The position numbers were made by a program, and so were the translations under genes. The notes beneath the pieces were generated by a model. That model made no database searches. It was not told the origin of the DNA and saw only the letters and a program-made list of their open reading frames with translations. Positions 54,104-64,000 of a stretch of DNA of 64,000 nt are shown one piece after another. Positions within the stretch are counted from its first letter, which is position 1. Each line of letters starts with the position of its first letter. Source of the stretch: Halichondria panicea (taxonomy: Eukaryota > Porifera > Demospongiae > Suberitida > Halichondriidae); NCBI RefSeq assembly GCF_963675165.1, contig NC_087377.1, forward strand, positions 8,821,122-8,885,121. Reading direction: 5' to 3'.

Positions 54104-55183
54104 TAGCCTCGATCCCAGGCCGAGTTTTCGCTTTTATAACGGTTAGGCGAACAACTGGGCCTGGTACTAGTTGTCTGCGCATGCGTCAGTCGTTCGTCAG
54201 ATTCTGACGAATGGATATTCTCGTTCACTTTTGTGACATTTATATTCGTGTACTATCGTGTACTAGAAGTCAGTTCCCGTTTTATCATTATTGGAATCGA
54301 TTGGAATGGCTCTTAGCTGAAGCTTCTCTCTTCTCTGAAGCTTATTCTGAAGACTGAACAACAAGGGAAGAGGTATAAAGCTTTGTCAAGCTTGTTAAGG
54401 TCAGATATTTTTGTGTGGGCCCTATGGCCGGCTATGCTATCAAGTCTTGTTCATGTTTGGCAAGAATGTAGGTAGACTATAGTTTCATCATTAATATGGT
54501 GGATCAAGTGAAGAGTGTGAGCTAGAGAACTTGGTGCTGCCATCATCAGCTCGTCGACAATGACACTATAACCGAGAAATTTAATATGTATAGATCTACA
54601 CGTATTTAAAATGTCTACTTCTCTGCAATGGCTAATATCCAGCTATCCCAACAGTGCTCCTCTTGGCTATACTAACGGACGAGACTGGACAGTTTGAGGT
54701 AAGGGTTTAACCGTCTTTGGTTTCTTTTAATATTGTCCTATACTCACAGACACAGGACTGGAGTATGACCTGCTCATTCGAGCGTTGCTGGGTAGCTCAG
54801 AGACATCAAGAGAATCTACATTTTCTCAAGCAATGAGTTACGAGTTGGGGCCTAGAATCAGAGAAGTCCAGCAGCCTGCTGAATCTTTTTGAAACGTAAT
54901 TTGAAGGCATTCAATCATCCTGAAGTTGCCCTGGGTCACTGTAATTGTGCTGCAGCACAACTGGCAACTCCCCAGGCCTTTGTGAAGCAGCTCCCTATGT
55001 GCATCTTTTGTGTACTCACTCTGTGCATTTTCTGTGTAGAAATTTCTATTATTGATTTATTAAATATTTTTGCCGACCACAAATATACAATGAAAATTTG
55101 ACGCATGCGCAGACAACTAGTACCAGGCCCAGTTGTTCGCCTAACCGTTATAAAAGCGAAAACTCGGCCTGGGATCGAGGCTA
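54104..55183. mobile_element. TAG...CTA foldback element, 1,080 bp, 9-bp TSD, in the recombinase
   Basis: About 100-bp arms: TAGCCTCGATCCCAGGCCGA, then TTTTCGCTTTTATAACGG and CTAGTTGTCTGCGCATGCG, mirrored at 55083-55183 with no mismatch noticed. Exact duplication TCGATAGCC (54095-54103, 55184-55192). The interior has exon-like plus-strand pieces (GLEYDLLIRALLGSSETSRE, MSYELGPRIREVQQP at about 54750-54885) preceded by an acceptor-like CACAG, perhaps captured host exons. No RecQ motif here. Confidence 0.95.
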
Positions 55184-55560
55184 TCGATAGCCATGCTGCA
55201 TCTCTGTCACCTTGAAGCAGTCCAAAACAGACCAATTCCGGAGAGGTGCGCGATTTATGCCTTGTAGCAGCCCTTTTACAATACATCGCGATTCGAGGTC
55301 CACATTCAGGACCCTTGTTTATTTACGCCGACGGGAAGTTCCTGACAAAACATAGCTTTGTTCCACGCATCAGGGAAGCCTTATCGGCTCTCGGTTTGAA
55401 TAATACTCACTACGCTGGTCACAGTTTTCATATCAGGGCAGCTTCAACCGCTGCCAAAGCGAATATTGAAAATTCAATGATAAAAACGTTAGGACAATGG
55501 GAAAGCAGTGCCTTCCTGACGTACATTCCTAGAGGGGCAATCAAGCGCTAAACCAGCACA
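55184..55560 (+). pseudogene. DIRS-type tyrosine recombinase, C-terminal catalytic part
   Basis: Frame with LFIYADGKFLTKHSFVPRIR, then HSFHIRAASTAA (catalytic H-x-x-R), LGQWESSAFLTYIP (nucleophile Tyr in TYIP) and a stop. With 53595-54103 it makes a complete set of recombinase motifs (R...HxxR...Y) once the insert is ignored. Confidence 0.8.
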
Positions 55561-55645
55561 TTCAACAGGATGTAGACCGTAGATTAACGATACAATCAAT
55601 ACTGCGACCTAGCGTGGGCCTGGGGTCGAGGCTACTACTGTACAT

Positions 55646-55846
55646 GTATAGCGGTTAATTTTCGTGGGGCAAAATATTCATGTACGTGGTTTTTGTGGTT
55701 GGAGCTCAGAACACAAATATTTTACCCACAAATGAAGCGACATTTACCTGCAGTGCAAGCAGCTACCACGGAAATATTACCCCCGAAATGTCTCAATATT
55801 GCTAAACCACGAATATTTTGTCCCCTGAAAATTACCCGCTATATAT
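55646..55846. mobile_element. CCGTATAGCG-family foldback element, eroded ends
   Basis: TATAGCGGTTAATTTTCGTG and CTGAAAATTACCCGCTATA with mirrored AAATATTC phrases; closest to 10185-10390. Just left, GGGCCTGGGGTCGAGGCTA (55616-55634) is a lone right end of a TAG...CTA element. 55850-56200 shows no gene. Confidence 0.6.
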
Positions 55847-56204
55847 ATGATATCAGGAAAAACGCACATTTGCCACAATAATTATAGCCACACACTAGGC
55901 GTGAAAACCACATAATTTATTACAGTGTAGCAACTACAATGTCAATGTAGCCTCATCGATCTAACAGAAGTGCTGGGCGTAAATTGCCTATCCCTCTCAG
56001 CTCTTTCGTTAACTATGAACAGATACAAACGTAAACATAAACAAAAATAATAGCCAGTCATGAAGTGACTGGACTATATACTGACAAAATTTGTTTGTAA
56101 ACATTCACACTATCAGAATCATTTCAGAATTTTTAAAACTGATGCTATAATTATACTCATAACGACAATTTGTGCTGTGCTGCATAAAGTTACAGGCTTT
56201 TAGG

Positions 56205-59200
56205 TCATTTTTTAATTGGCACAAGCATATTGCATGCATATGTGAGCATCCATGGTAGATGTTGAGTTCTCGATTTTAGATGACTCGGATTCGGATTCCA
56301 GCAACCACTATAATCAGATAATTTGTCATGCGGTGACCATAAGCAATTGACAACATCAGTTGCTCCCAAGAGTTTTTCACGCAGTTTTTCACAAGCTAAC
56401 GTTTTCTCTTGAAGTACAAAAGGTTTCACCAAGAATCTTACAATATCTTCTATGCACTTTGTCACCAAAATTCTGCAAACTAGTGTAGCGTCAGGGTGCA
56501 TAACGATCAGTGAAGACCCCCTCACGCAAGCTTTGCTCTTTAAACACATAATGCAAATTTGTGCTGTGTAGCATTTAAATTTGGATGTCTTGTAGTTGGC
56601 ACAAACATACATATACTTGTACACCTCCATGGTAAACGTTGAGTTTGTCAATATGAGGTGACGGTTAGGGCCTTGTTTTAATCTGCATTGTATTTTGTAG
56701 TTGCCACAAGCATACGTATACACCCTCATGGTAAATGTTGAGTTCTCGAAAGGTGTCAATACGAGGTTAGGGCATTGTTTTAATTTGCAATGAGTTTTGT
56801 AGTTGGCACAAACATACTTGTTCATTTCCATGGTAGACATTGAGTTCTCGAAAGGTGTCAATACGAGGTTAGGGCATTGTTTTAATTTGCAATGAGTTTT
56901 GTAGTTGGCACAAACATACTTGTTCATTTCCATGGTAGACATTGAGTTCTCGAAAGCAAAAAGTGTCGATTCGGGGTTAGGGCAGTTGGCATAAGCATAC
57001 ATACGTATACACACCTCCATGGTAGATGTTGAGTTCTCGAAAACGAAAAGTCTAAATTTGGGGTTAGGGCCTTGTTTTAATCTGCATTGGTTGGAACAAG
57101 CATGATACGTATACACCCTCATGGTAAACGTTGAGTTCTCGAAAAGTGTATTAGGGTTAGGGCCTTGTTTTAATCTGCATTGGTTGGAACAAGCATGATA
57201 CGTATACACCCTCATGGTAAACGTTGAGTTCTCGAAAAGTGTATTAGGGTTAGGGCATTGTTTTAATTTGCAACGAGTTTTTTTGTTGGCACAAACATAC
57301 TTGTTCATTTCCATGGTAGTTGTTGAGTTCTCGAAAACGAAAAGTGTCAATTCGGGGTTAGGCCCTTGTTTTAATTGGTTGGCATAAGCATGATACGTAT
57401 ACACCCTCATGGTAAACGTTGAGTTCTCGAAAAGTGTCAATACGGGATTAGGGTTAGGGCATTGTTTTAATTTGCATTGTGTTTTGCAGTTGGCACAAAC
57501 ATACTTGTTCATTTCCATGGTAGACGTTGAGTTCTCAAAAACGAAAAGTGTCAATTCGGGGTTAGGGCCTTGTTTTAATCTCCATCGTGTTTTGTAGTTG
57601 GCACAAGCATACGTGTTCATTTCCATGGTAGACGTTGAGTTCTCGAAAACGAAAAGTGTTAATTCGGGGTTAGGGCTTTGTTTTAATCTGCATTGTGTTT
57701 TGTAGTTGGCACAAGCACATGTGTTCACCTCTATGGTAGATGTTGCGTTCTTGAAAAGTGTCAATACGGGATTCAGATTGAATAACTTTGTCCACATACA
57801 GCAAGACTCAGAGAGATTGTTTGAACGGCAGTTCATATTTATAAAATGTATGAAAGGTATATTTATCCAATCGCAATAGAAAGGACTCGGTCGCAAGCTT
57901 ATAGAATGAGATTGAAGAACGCTTTCATTCAGTATGGACATAGTGTTTCCATGGCGTCTATCAGATGTACCAAGTTGAGCATGTAATATAATGAGTGCAG
58001 ATATCAGCAGAAAGAAACAAAGTTTCTTCAGAAAGCTGCAATCTGTAAAAGTATATTAACACAGATCCTTAGGAGTAAAAATGCTTACTTTCTATGATTC
58101 CTTCCTCATCACTTCGCTGAATAAGGGCTTGTGCGTCCCCTAATAACAAGTAATGAATACGTAAAAATATCAAGGCACATCATGCAGATACCAGGTAGAA
58201 CCAAAAACAATGTTAGCAGGGCACAGAATACGTACCAGAGATCTTGAGTTGATTCAACAAAGATGGAGTATTTGACAGTTTTGATTTGTGGTAGTCATAA
58301 ACATTTAGAGTAGGACCCACAAGTTTCTTCTCCGGAGTCTTACAAACACTGCAATGATCGACGTGTAGTAAGTGATCGACCTCACTGTATAATACTTACC
58401 AAGATGGCATTTCACTTGGACTTCTTTCATCAGGCAACTGGATGTCTGGATCTTCAAGTTCAGAAGGAGGATCTGTCTTTGGAGGCTGATATGGTGGACT
58501 TAGCCAGTTCCTAGCAATTGGACAGTAAGTTATCTATATTTATCCTATAATTATTATTATATTCACCTAAATTGCTTGATGCTTTGGTCAGTTTTTTCCT
58601 CAGTTCCAGCTGCTGTTGCTACAATTAAAGAAAAAGCTAAAAGTAATAATTTTTATAGCAGTGTGCACATGCAGGGTATGCATGGCGTACCAGAGTCCTC
58701 CCTCTGAAGCTGATCATCTTGAATGGAACTTTTTGCTGGCTGTAGTTTTCGATAGCCACTAGTATGTAACAGGACGTCTAGACTCTCTAGACTATCAAGT
58801 AGACTGGACGCCTGGCCGTCTGGACTATCAAGTTTAGGAAGATGTGTCTCAGGAGGCTGGCATGGTGGATTCACCCAGTTCCTAGAAACATTGTGTGATT
58901 AAGTGTGTGATCTCACCTTACGCATGCCATAAATATTACTACAGTGTGACAGGTAGACTTTGATTTTTGTAAATATTTTCTGAAGTAAAGGTGTTATGAT
59001 CCATTTGAATACAGGTATTGAAAGTTCAACTATTGGCGCTTACCTAGGTCCACCACCTGTTACATCATATTGCATCAATACTACAAAATGGCTGCCAAAA
59101 GATGTGTATACCTATCGAGGAATAGAACTAGCCTATAACTTTGTTGAGTTAAGAACCTGAAATTTTATGTGTATGAACTTGAGTACTCCTAACAGATTTT

Positions 59201-62200
59201 GGTAGGTACAGGCAGCCGTTTTGTAGTGATAATGCAATATGATGTAACAGGTGGTGGTCCCAGGTAAGCGCCAATAGTTGAACTTTAAATATACCTGTAT
59301 TCATAGCAGCCAGGGGGTACTAGGGGTGCTCGAGCACCCTCAACCAGCCTGCGTCAAGTATACAAATCACAGAGAAATGTATCTGATTATTCAGCTGCAT
59401 GAGCACCCACCCCTTCTCTTCCAGATCTTGCTGCAGTTAGGCTGTTATAGCTAGCTAGTATTTAAATCTATAAATTAGTTCTCTTTTGTGATCGTGGCCA
59501 GCCTTTCTATGCAAATAAAGATTCAGCCACGCCCAACTTGGCAGATAAGTTAATTATGACGTCATTAATAAGAGGTATGGCTTCCAGTCACCAAATTTCG
59601 GCGCTGCGCGGCTAAAAATGGGGCACTTTGTGCCCTCTTTCATTTATGATAGCATCCCTTTATCCAAAATCCTGGCTACACCCCTGACCTTTATACTATA
59701 ACCCTTTCCCGGCTTTAATCATAGATTGAAGAGTTAGAGGGATAGGAAACGGAGTGGTGCACGTGATGATTTTACATTGAATCTGCAGTGGAGCCTCGAA
59801 AATTATCCGCGCTACGCCCTATGAACGAGGCTATTAAGCACATTTTTGCCGGGTAACTCCCAAAGCTGTGTTTCCTCGAGACATCATCTCTTTCAGCAAT
59901 TTATAACACGCCTAGTCCATGAGCCACGTGTAGTACTTGCTAATGTCTGACCACACCCAGTAAAAAGAGACTTTCCAATAAAGTTATATGTTCCCAAGGC
60001 TATTTTAGAGCTATTGGAACATATAACATGTAAGAGTGCTGGTTATGACTACTACAATAGGTATAGACCTTGAAATATAAGTGAGTTGCACGGACTAAGC
60101 ACAGTTACTTGTAGTTTATTACGCACTGAGTGTAGAAATAGATATTGTTATGATGGCCTTGATTAAACCGCAGCGTAGCGCGGATGTTACTCGAGATACA
60201 AACCGTTTCCTATCCCTCTAACTCTTCAATCTATGCTTTAATTAAAAAAACAAAATACAGAATAAATACACATTTTTCTTTAAAAATACATATCTCATGA
60301 ACCATGCATTGTAATCACTTGCAACTATTTCCTACAGGTAGCCCATATCCTGGGGGTACCATGACATCATCATCGTTACCTAGCAACTGACCACCCCCCA
60401 CTAATTAACGATTTTTTTTCCACATTTCACAATTATGAACATAAACAATATTGTATGAAGGCATGAAGTAACTAAAGACACTAAATAAGTGTTCTCAATG
60501 TTCTCACGGTGACATGGTTCAATCAGGATCAGCAGAAACTTCTCTGCGAGGTCGTATCGGCAGACGCTTATTTCCCGGGAAATGTTTTCTTCACCTACAC
60601 ACAGGTCTACAAGTTCAATGGTGGCTCATGATGTCCACTTGTGTACTAACTAGACTAAGCATACCATACTGAAGCTATCCAGACTACATTATGATACTCC
60701 ATATAGTTACTTACAAGGTCCAGGACTTTGGTTCATGCTCAGGAGCTTCTTCCTCAGGTTCTTCAGGCTCTATATTTATAGCTTGACCTCTGAAAAGTAG
60801 TTTCCTCTCTTGGTATGATCCCAGTCACTGTCCTCTTACTCAACAAGGCTATAGGCATCGTTATTCTCACTGTCTAGCTGCCCTAGAACCTCGCTGAGGT
60901 TGTACTATGAAGATCTTGTAGCCATTATCAAACGGTCACTTTTCTTTCGACAGTACTGCACAAAGCGTACCTCGAGGCAATATATTAAAGATACCACGTG
61001 AAAGAGCAGCCCAATGCGCATGTGCTGGTACCTACAACGTGCGCATAGCTCCAACACAGCGCCCACAACGATTTTTTGAAAAATATCACTACCGCTGCCG
61101 TCATATGACGGCTAAAGCCGGGAAAGGGTTAAGATGCTCACAAAAAATAAAAAATTTACTCTCGTTGGTTGATGCACTGTAATTTTAATACTCACCTAAA
61201 TGGCTTGATGTGTGTATCACTTTTCTTCTTTTTAACTGTTCCTATATTATGGTTTGAAATGTAGAAATGCACTGGGTATTAACTCTATATATGTACATAC
61301 CCTTAAAATACGCAGTGTCCTTCGTATTCTCGATATTCATATTCCACACAAAAAAATTGGTAGTTGGTAACAATTTTTGTCCGATGTAGCCACCAGTATG
61401 TAACGGAATGTCTGAATTCCCAATTGCCCTCCTTTCGGGAGGATTTGTTATATTGTTCCCAAGACGCTCATGTGGTGGATTCAGCTCATTTTGGTCAACC
61501 CTATAGTAATTATGATCAAATACTATAATTATATTGACAACCTTTGCCACAGGTATACTCACCTAAAAGGCATTATCTTTTGATCAGTTTCCTCACTTTC
61601 AGCTGCTACCTTGAGTTCAGCACCACATGCATGTGTACATGTGTGATTCCCATTGCTACTCTCAACATTGAGTGTCTGCATACAAAATTAGAGGAACATT
61701 TAAAACCCTCATAGTTACCGTATAGCGCGAAATTTTCGAGGCACTTATATTTCGTGGATTGGCCTCTAAAAGCCATTTCGTTGCACAATGTTCGCGGAAT
61801 GACTGCTTACCGGAAGCCACGCCTTTAAATCTTGCACGTTATAGCAGGTAAAGAACGATTTTCGTGGACTTAATTTTCGTGTAGGATTGCTAACCCACGA
61901 AATCCACGAAAATTAAGCCCCTCGAAAATTTCGCGCTATACGGTATGTTACCGATAGTCGAGGAGCATGATTTTGAACATAGAATTTAAGTAGCGAAGTA
62001 ACATTTGGAGTCATCCAGTAGTGTAAATTAACCTCTATCGAAGGAAATCAGCATGCAGGCAACGGCAGTGCTATATAGTTTGTCAATAATTACATACACA
62101 TGCAGTATTCTATAAGCTTGCTTAAGCATTAGAGTGTTATAAGAGGGAGCTCAATGAAACAGAAATGTGATGGCTATACAGACGATGATCTTAGGGGAGG

Positions 62201-63722
62201 ATCTGCAGAGGGGTTAAAGTTCACAATGACTGCTGCTTCTGGCAGTGTACAGCTCTTTTCTTACTCGTACATAGGCTTTAGTGCAAGACTATAATTATAA
62301 CTCATATAAGTTGATGCTCCAAACAATTCTGAGGAGACTGCAACAGCCAAACTTAACTAAAAAAATAAGCTTACAAATCAAAATCCAAGAGAACGTGCCT
62401 ATAAAAGATTTTGCAACCATTTAAGCAGTATAAGCTGGAATACACAGACACAAACACATAATGAATATACATACTATGAAATATTTTCGAGGAAAAGGCT
62501 ATATATAGCGCATTTCCTTGTTTGTATTATAATTATTGCTGTGTACATTGAATAAGGATAGCGGTTTGACATACTTATATGACAATGTTTGTACATAGCA
62601 GGACGATATCATTTTTGCATGTATAGTAAACCTCTCATTTGCTCCTGAGGATACCATAATAATACCAAGAGTGTATGAAGAGGAGTATGTGCAAATTCCA
62701 TTCTACATCTAGGACTGAATTCGGCGCTAACACTAGTCTTGTAGTTGTGTAAACTGTTAGCCATGAATAAAATTAAATGTGGGCTGGAGGTACAAACCAC
62801 ACGTGTGTATGCTGATATCATTTTTAACTAATAAACCACTACACCTACGCACCCACTTAAGATGCGGTCTGGTAGTGCCGTGTTATGACATACTTGTACC
62901 GAAACCTGGTTTACACTACAACTGCTACAGTTGGATACTCCTCTTCATACACTTCTATAATACTAATAGCTTATAAGGGTATGCACTTAGCTATTCTCAG
63001 ACTAAGCAAAATTTAGACATTCTACCCCCGCGAAATGTTATTTTTAGACGCGGAACTTTGCCAGTATAATAATTATATTGGATTCTATTATTTTATGCTT
63101 CTGATATAAATTTTGCTGGGTATGTAAGATAGTTGCATGCATGCATGCCCTTTTCTCGCTTATATATATAAGCCTTGTGTTCTTATGTTTGACCACACCT
63201 TGGTAGTTTTGATTGTAACCATTATTTGACCAACACCTAGATAGGACATTACGTTGTAATATTACCTGTTCTGAGCATGGCAGTTGCTCAATATCAGAAT
63301 TATTGGAAGTAGAATAGCTGCTAGTACTTCTCTCACATTCGAGGGAGTGATACTATATTTATTGATGAAAGAACATGAGATACTGGCATGGCTTGCTATT
63401 TGTTTAGCACTAACCTCCATGAAGCAGCGTGGAAGCCGTACTCTACAGGAGAAACACGCTTCAATTGGGCACACATTTGCAATGCTTGCCTATGAAATTT
63501 AAATGTTATAGTATAAAGTTCGATAAAATACACGATAGAAAACCGAACCTGAGAGATGTATGGACAATCTGATGTATGTTCCTGGCTGCCATCTTCCACA
63601 TCTGTTTTATACAAATTAATTGTTTTGGTTCAGTGAACTATTGGCTTACCATCAAGTTCATCTTTTCGGTAGTCAGCTTGGCACACATCATCGTAAAGCT
63701 TTTTGATTGTATCCCTGCAGCT
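56205..63722 (-). CDS. Gene C: predicted type II membrane protein with repeated glycosylated ectodomain (14 exons, 5' partial)
   Basis: Minus-strand exons: 63722-63650, 63601-63549, 63489-63415, 63352-63266, 61675-61563, 61500-61301, 61241-61196, 60789-60715, 58881-58691, 58618-58567, 58510-58400, 58348-58236, 58139-58089, 58042-56205. All have GT-AG introns and consistent phase, for about 1,020 residues. The N-terminal half is hydrophilic and built of a duplicated exon pair (EETDQKIMPFR / EEKTDQSIKQFR plus a following Pro-rich exon with LHTGGY or LHTSGY). The last exon begins with a Lys-Lys and one membrane segment (LCFFLLISALIILHA), so the N-terminus should be cytosolic. The rest is about 12 repeats of roughly 35 residues with FENSTFTM / ENSTSTMEMN (N-glycosylation sequons) and YxCANYKTxCKLKQ, then a Cys-containing C-terminal region. 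I recognise no family. The gene continues past the right edge or starts just beyond it. Confidence 0.75.
56570..57770. repeat. Coding minisatellite of gene C
   Basis: Units of roughly 90-115 bp with CATGGTAAACGTTGAGTTCT, GTTAGGGC and TGTTTTAATTTGCA. Two adjacent units (57060-57150, 57155-57245) are identical. The plus strand shows AGGGTTAGGG in several units, which encodes Pro-Asn-Pro on the minus strand and is not a telomere array. Confidence 0.85.
59008..59302. mobile_element. Palindromic MITE in a gene C intron, GAATACAGGTAT ends
   Basis: GAATACAGGTATTGAAAGTTC and GAACTTTAAATATACCTG then TATTC mirror each other, continuing through ACTATTGGCGCTTACCT and CACCACCTGTTACATCATAT. 295 bp, non-coding; TSD not clear. 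Confidence 0.8.
59701..61129. mobile_element. ACCCTTTCCCGGCTTTA-ended element W, TA flanks, containing a gene C exon
   Basis: 17-bp inverted ends ACCCTTTCCCGGCTTTA with TA at 59699-59700 and 61130-61131. Contains element V near its left end and gene C exon 60789-60715. The exon encodes an acidic stretch (NIEPEEPEEEAPEHEPKSW) with no counterpart in the other two copies of the module. Confidence 0.6.
59720..60235. mobile_element. CATAGAT-family element V, 516 bp, 7-bp TSD
   Basis: Ends CATAGATTGAAGAGTTAGAG and CTCTAACTCTTCAATCTATG, continuing into GGGATAGGAAACGG on both arms. Exact duplication CTTTAAT (59713-59719, 60236-60242). Same style as element Z: CATAGAT...GGAAACG and 7-bp duplication. 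Confidence 0.85.
61718..61943. mobile_element. CCGTATAGCGCGAAA MITE, 226 bp, in a gene C intron
   Basis: TA flanks at 61716-61717 and 61944-61945. Exact reverse complement of 27717-27942 by eye. Confidence 0.95.
61950..63260. other. Gene C intron, no other gene recognised
   Basis: Lies between the exons ending at 63266 and starting at 61675. AT-rich, with an imperfect mirrored pair around 62630-62700 and 62850-62950 (AAACCTCTCATTTGCTCCTG, CTCTTCATACACT-type phrases) that may be another eroded foldback element. Confidence 0.5.
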
Positions 63723-63865
63723 CTATGAAAATTACCATGGTGCAGTTACAACTTATACTCCATGCACCTTTAAATAGCTCTCGGCCCACTTTCACACTCT
63801 TTATATACCAACGCTTCAAATGGATTGCATTTAGTGAGTAACCTTAGATACCACAAAAAAAAAAC

Positions 63866-63945
63866 CAACGGACTACTATAACCCGCTGGCCGCGGCACGA
63901 CCTTGGGTTAACGACTACTATAACCGCTGGCCGCGGCCATGGTTA
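63866..63945. repeat. Two copies of the GACTACTATAACC...GCCGCGG repeat
   Basis: GACTACTATAACCCGCTGGC then CGCGGCACGACC and GGTTAACG, followed directly by a second copy GACTACTATAACCGCTGGCC. Same phrase order as 44936-44985. 63730-64000 otherwise shows no exon. Confidence 0.6.
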
Positions 63946-64000
63946 ATTACCTTATCACTGAGCAGTTTTACGTTTCACCCATGTGAAAATCAGTAGCATT

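Noticed and set aside
57100-57260. AGGGTTAGGG repeats resembling telomeric DNA.
   Set aside because: They fall at a fixed place in each coding repeat of gene C and encode Pro-Asn-Pro; no continuous hexamer array.
63866-63945. GC-rich repeat considered as a tRNA or tRNA-derived SINE.
   Set aside because: No A and B box order and no cloverleaf could be drawn.

Overview
This is eukaryotic, animal-type genomic DNA, most likely from a demosponge; I infer this from gene content and base composition, not from a match to a named assembly. It is AT-rich and full of TGCATGCA-type runs. Its host genes have many short exons with GT-AG introns. They include a receptor with an Ig-like module of the kind I associate with sponge receptors, sushi (CCP) domains and a phosphotyrosine-type tail, and a receptor tyrosine phosphatase. 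I saw no operons, ribosome binding sites, CRISPR arrays or convincing rRNA or tRNA genes.

Layout. 0-7.9 kb: repeats, two LINE remnants, one of them split by a stack of nested inverted-repeat elements, and an array of 172-bp units that each hold a hairpin. 8.2-9.6 kb: a broken receptor gene (fibronectin-III-like exons, TM, tail). 10.2-11.3 kb: small foldback elements with clean 9-bp target duplications, one carrying a RecQ helicase fragment. 11.3-23.3 kb: two nearly identical, oppositely oriented copies of a DNA transposon that encodes a DDE integrase-type transposase and, convergent to it, a HECT-type ubiquitin-ligase-like protein. 23.3-26.3 kb: minisatellite and MITEs. 26.9-34.2 kb (minus strand): a receptor-phosphatase gene cut off at its phosphatase domain (gene B), a sushi receptor (gene A) lying between 220-bp inverted repeats, and an orphan phosphatase exon. 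34.8-39.8 kb: receptor tail fragment and nested MITEs. 39.8-43.6 kb: a decayed Ty3/gypsy element on the minus strand. 46.7-55.6 kb: a DIRS-type (tyrosine-recombinase) retroelement blown apart by at least seven nested insertions, one carrying a second RecQ fragment. 56.2-63.7 kb (minus strand): 14 exons of an unrecognised gene (gene C) predicted to encode a type II membrane protein with about twelve N-glycosylation-site-bearing repeats.

How it fits together. The region is a mobile-element sink around a small cluster of cell-surface receptor genes. Several insertions can be proved from inside the window because a duplicated neighbour keeps the empty site. The least familiar parts are: the TAG...CTA foldback family (9-bp duplications, 58 bp to 1.2 kb, RecQ and other captured coding pieces); the transposase plus HECT two-gene element; a receptor phosphatase whose Ig domain lies on the cytoplasmic side of the membrane segment; and gene C.

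Limits. Exon boundaries come from reading splice sites and codon phase by eye. Identities between repeats were compared by eye. Family assignments rest on recognised motifs, not on searches.
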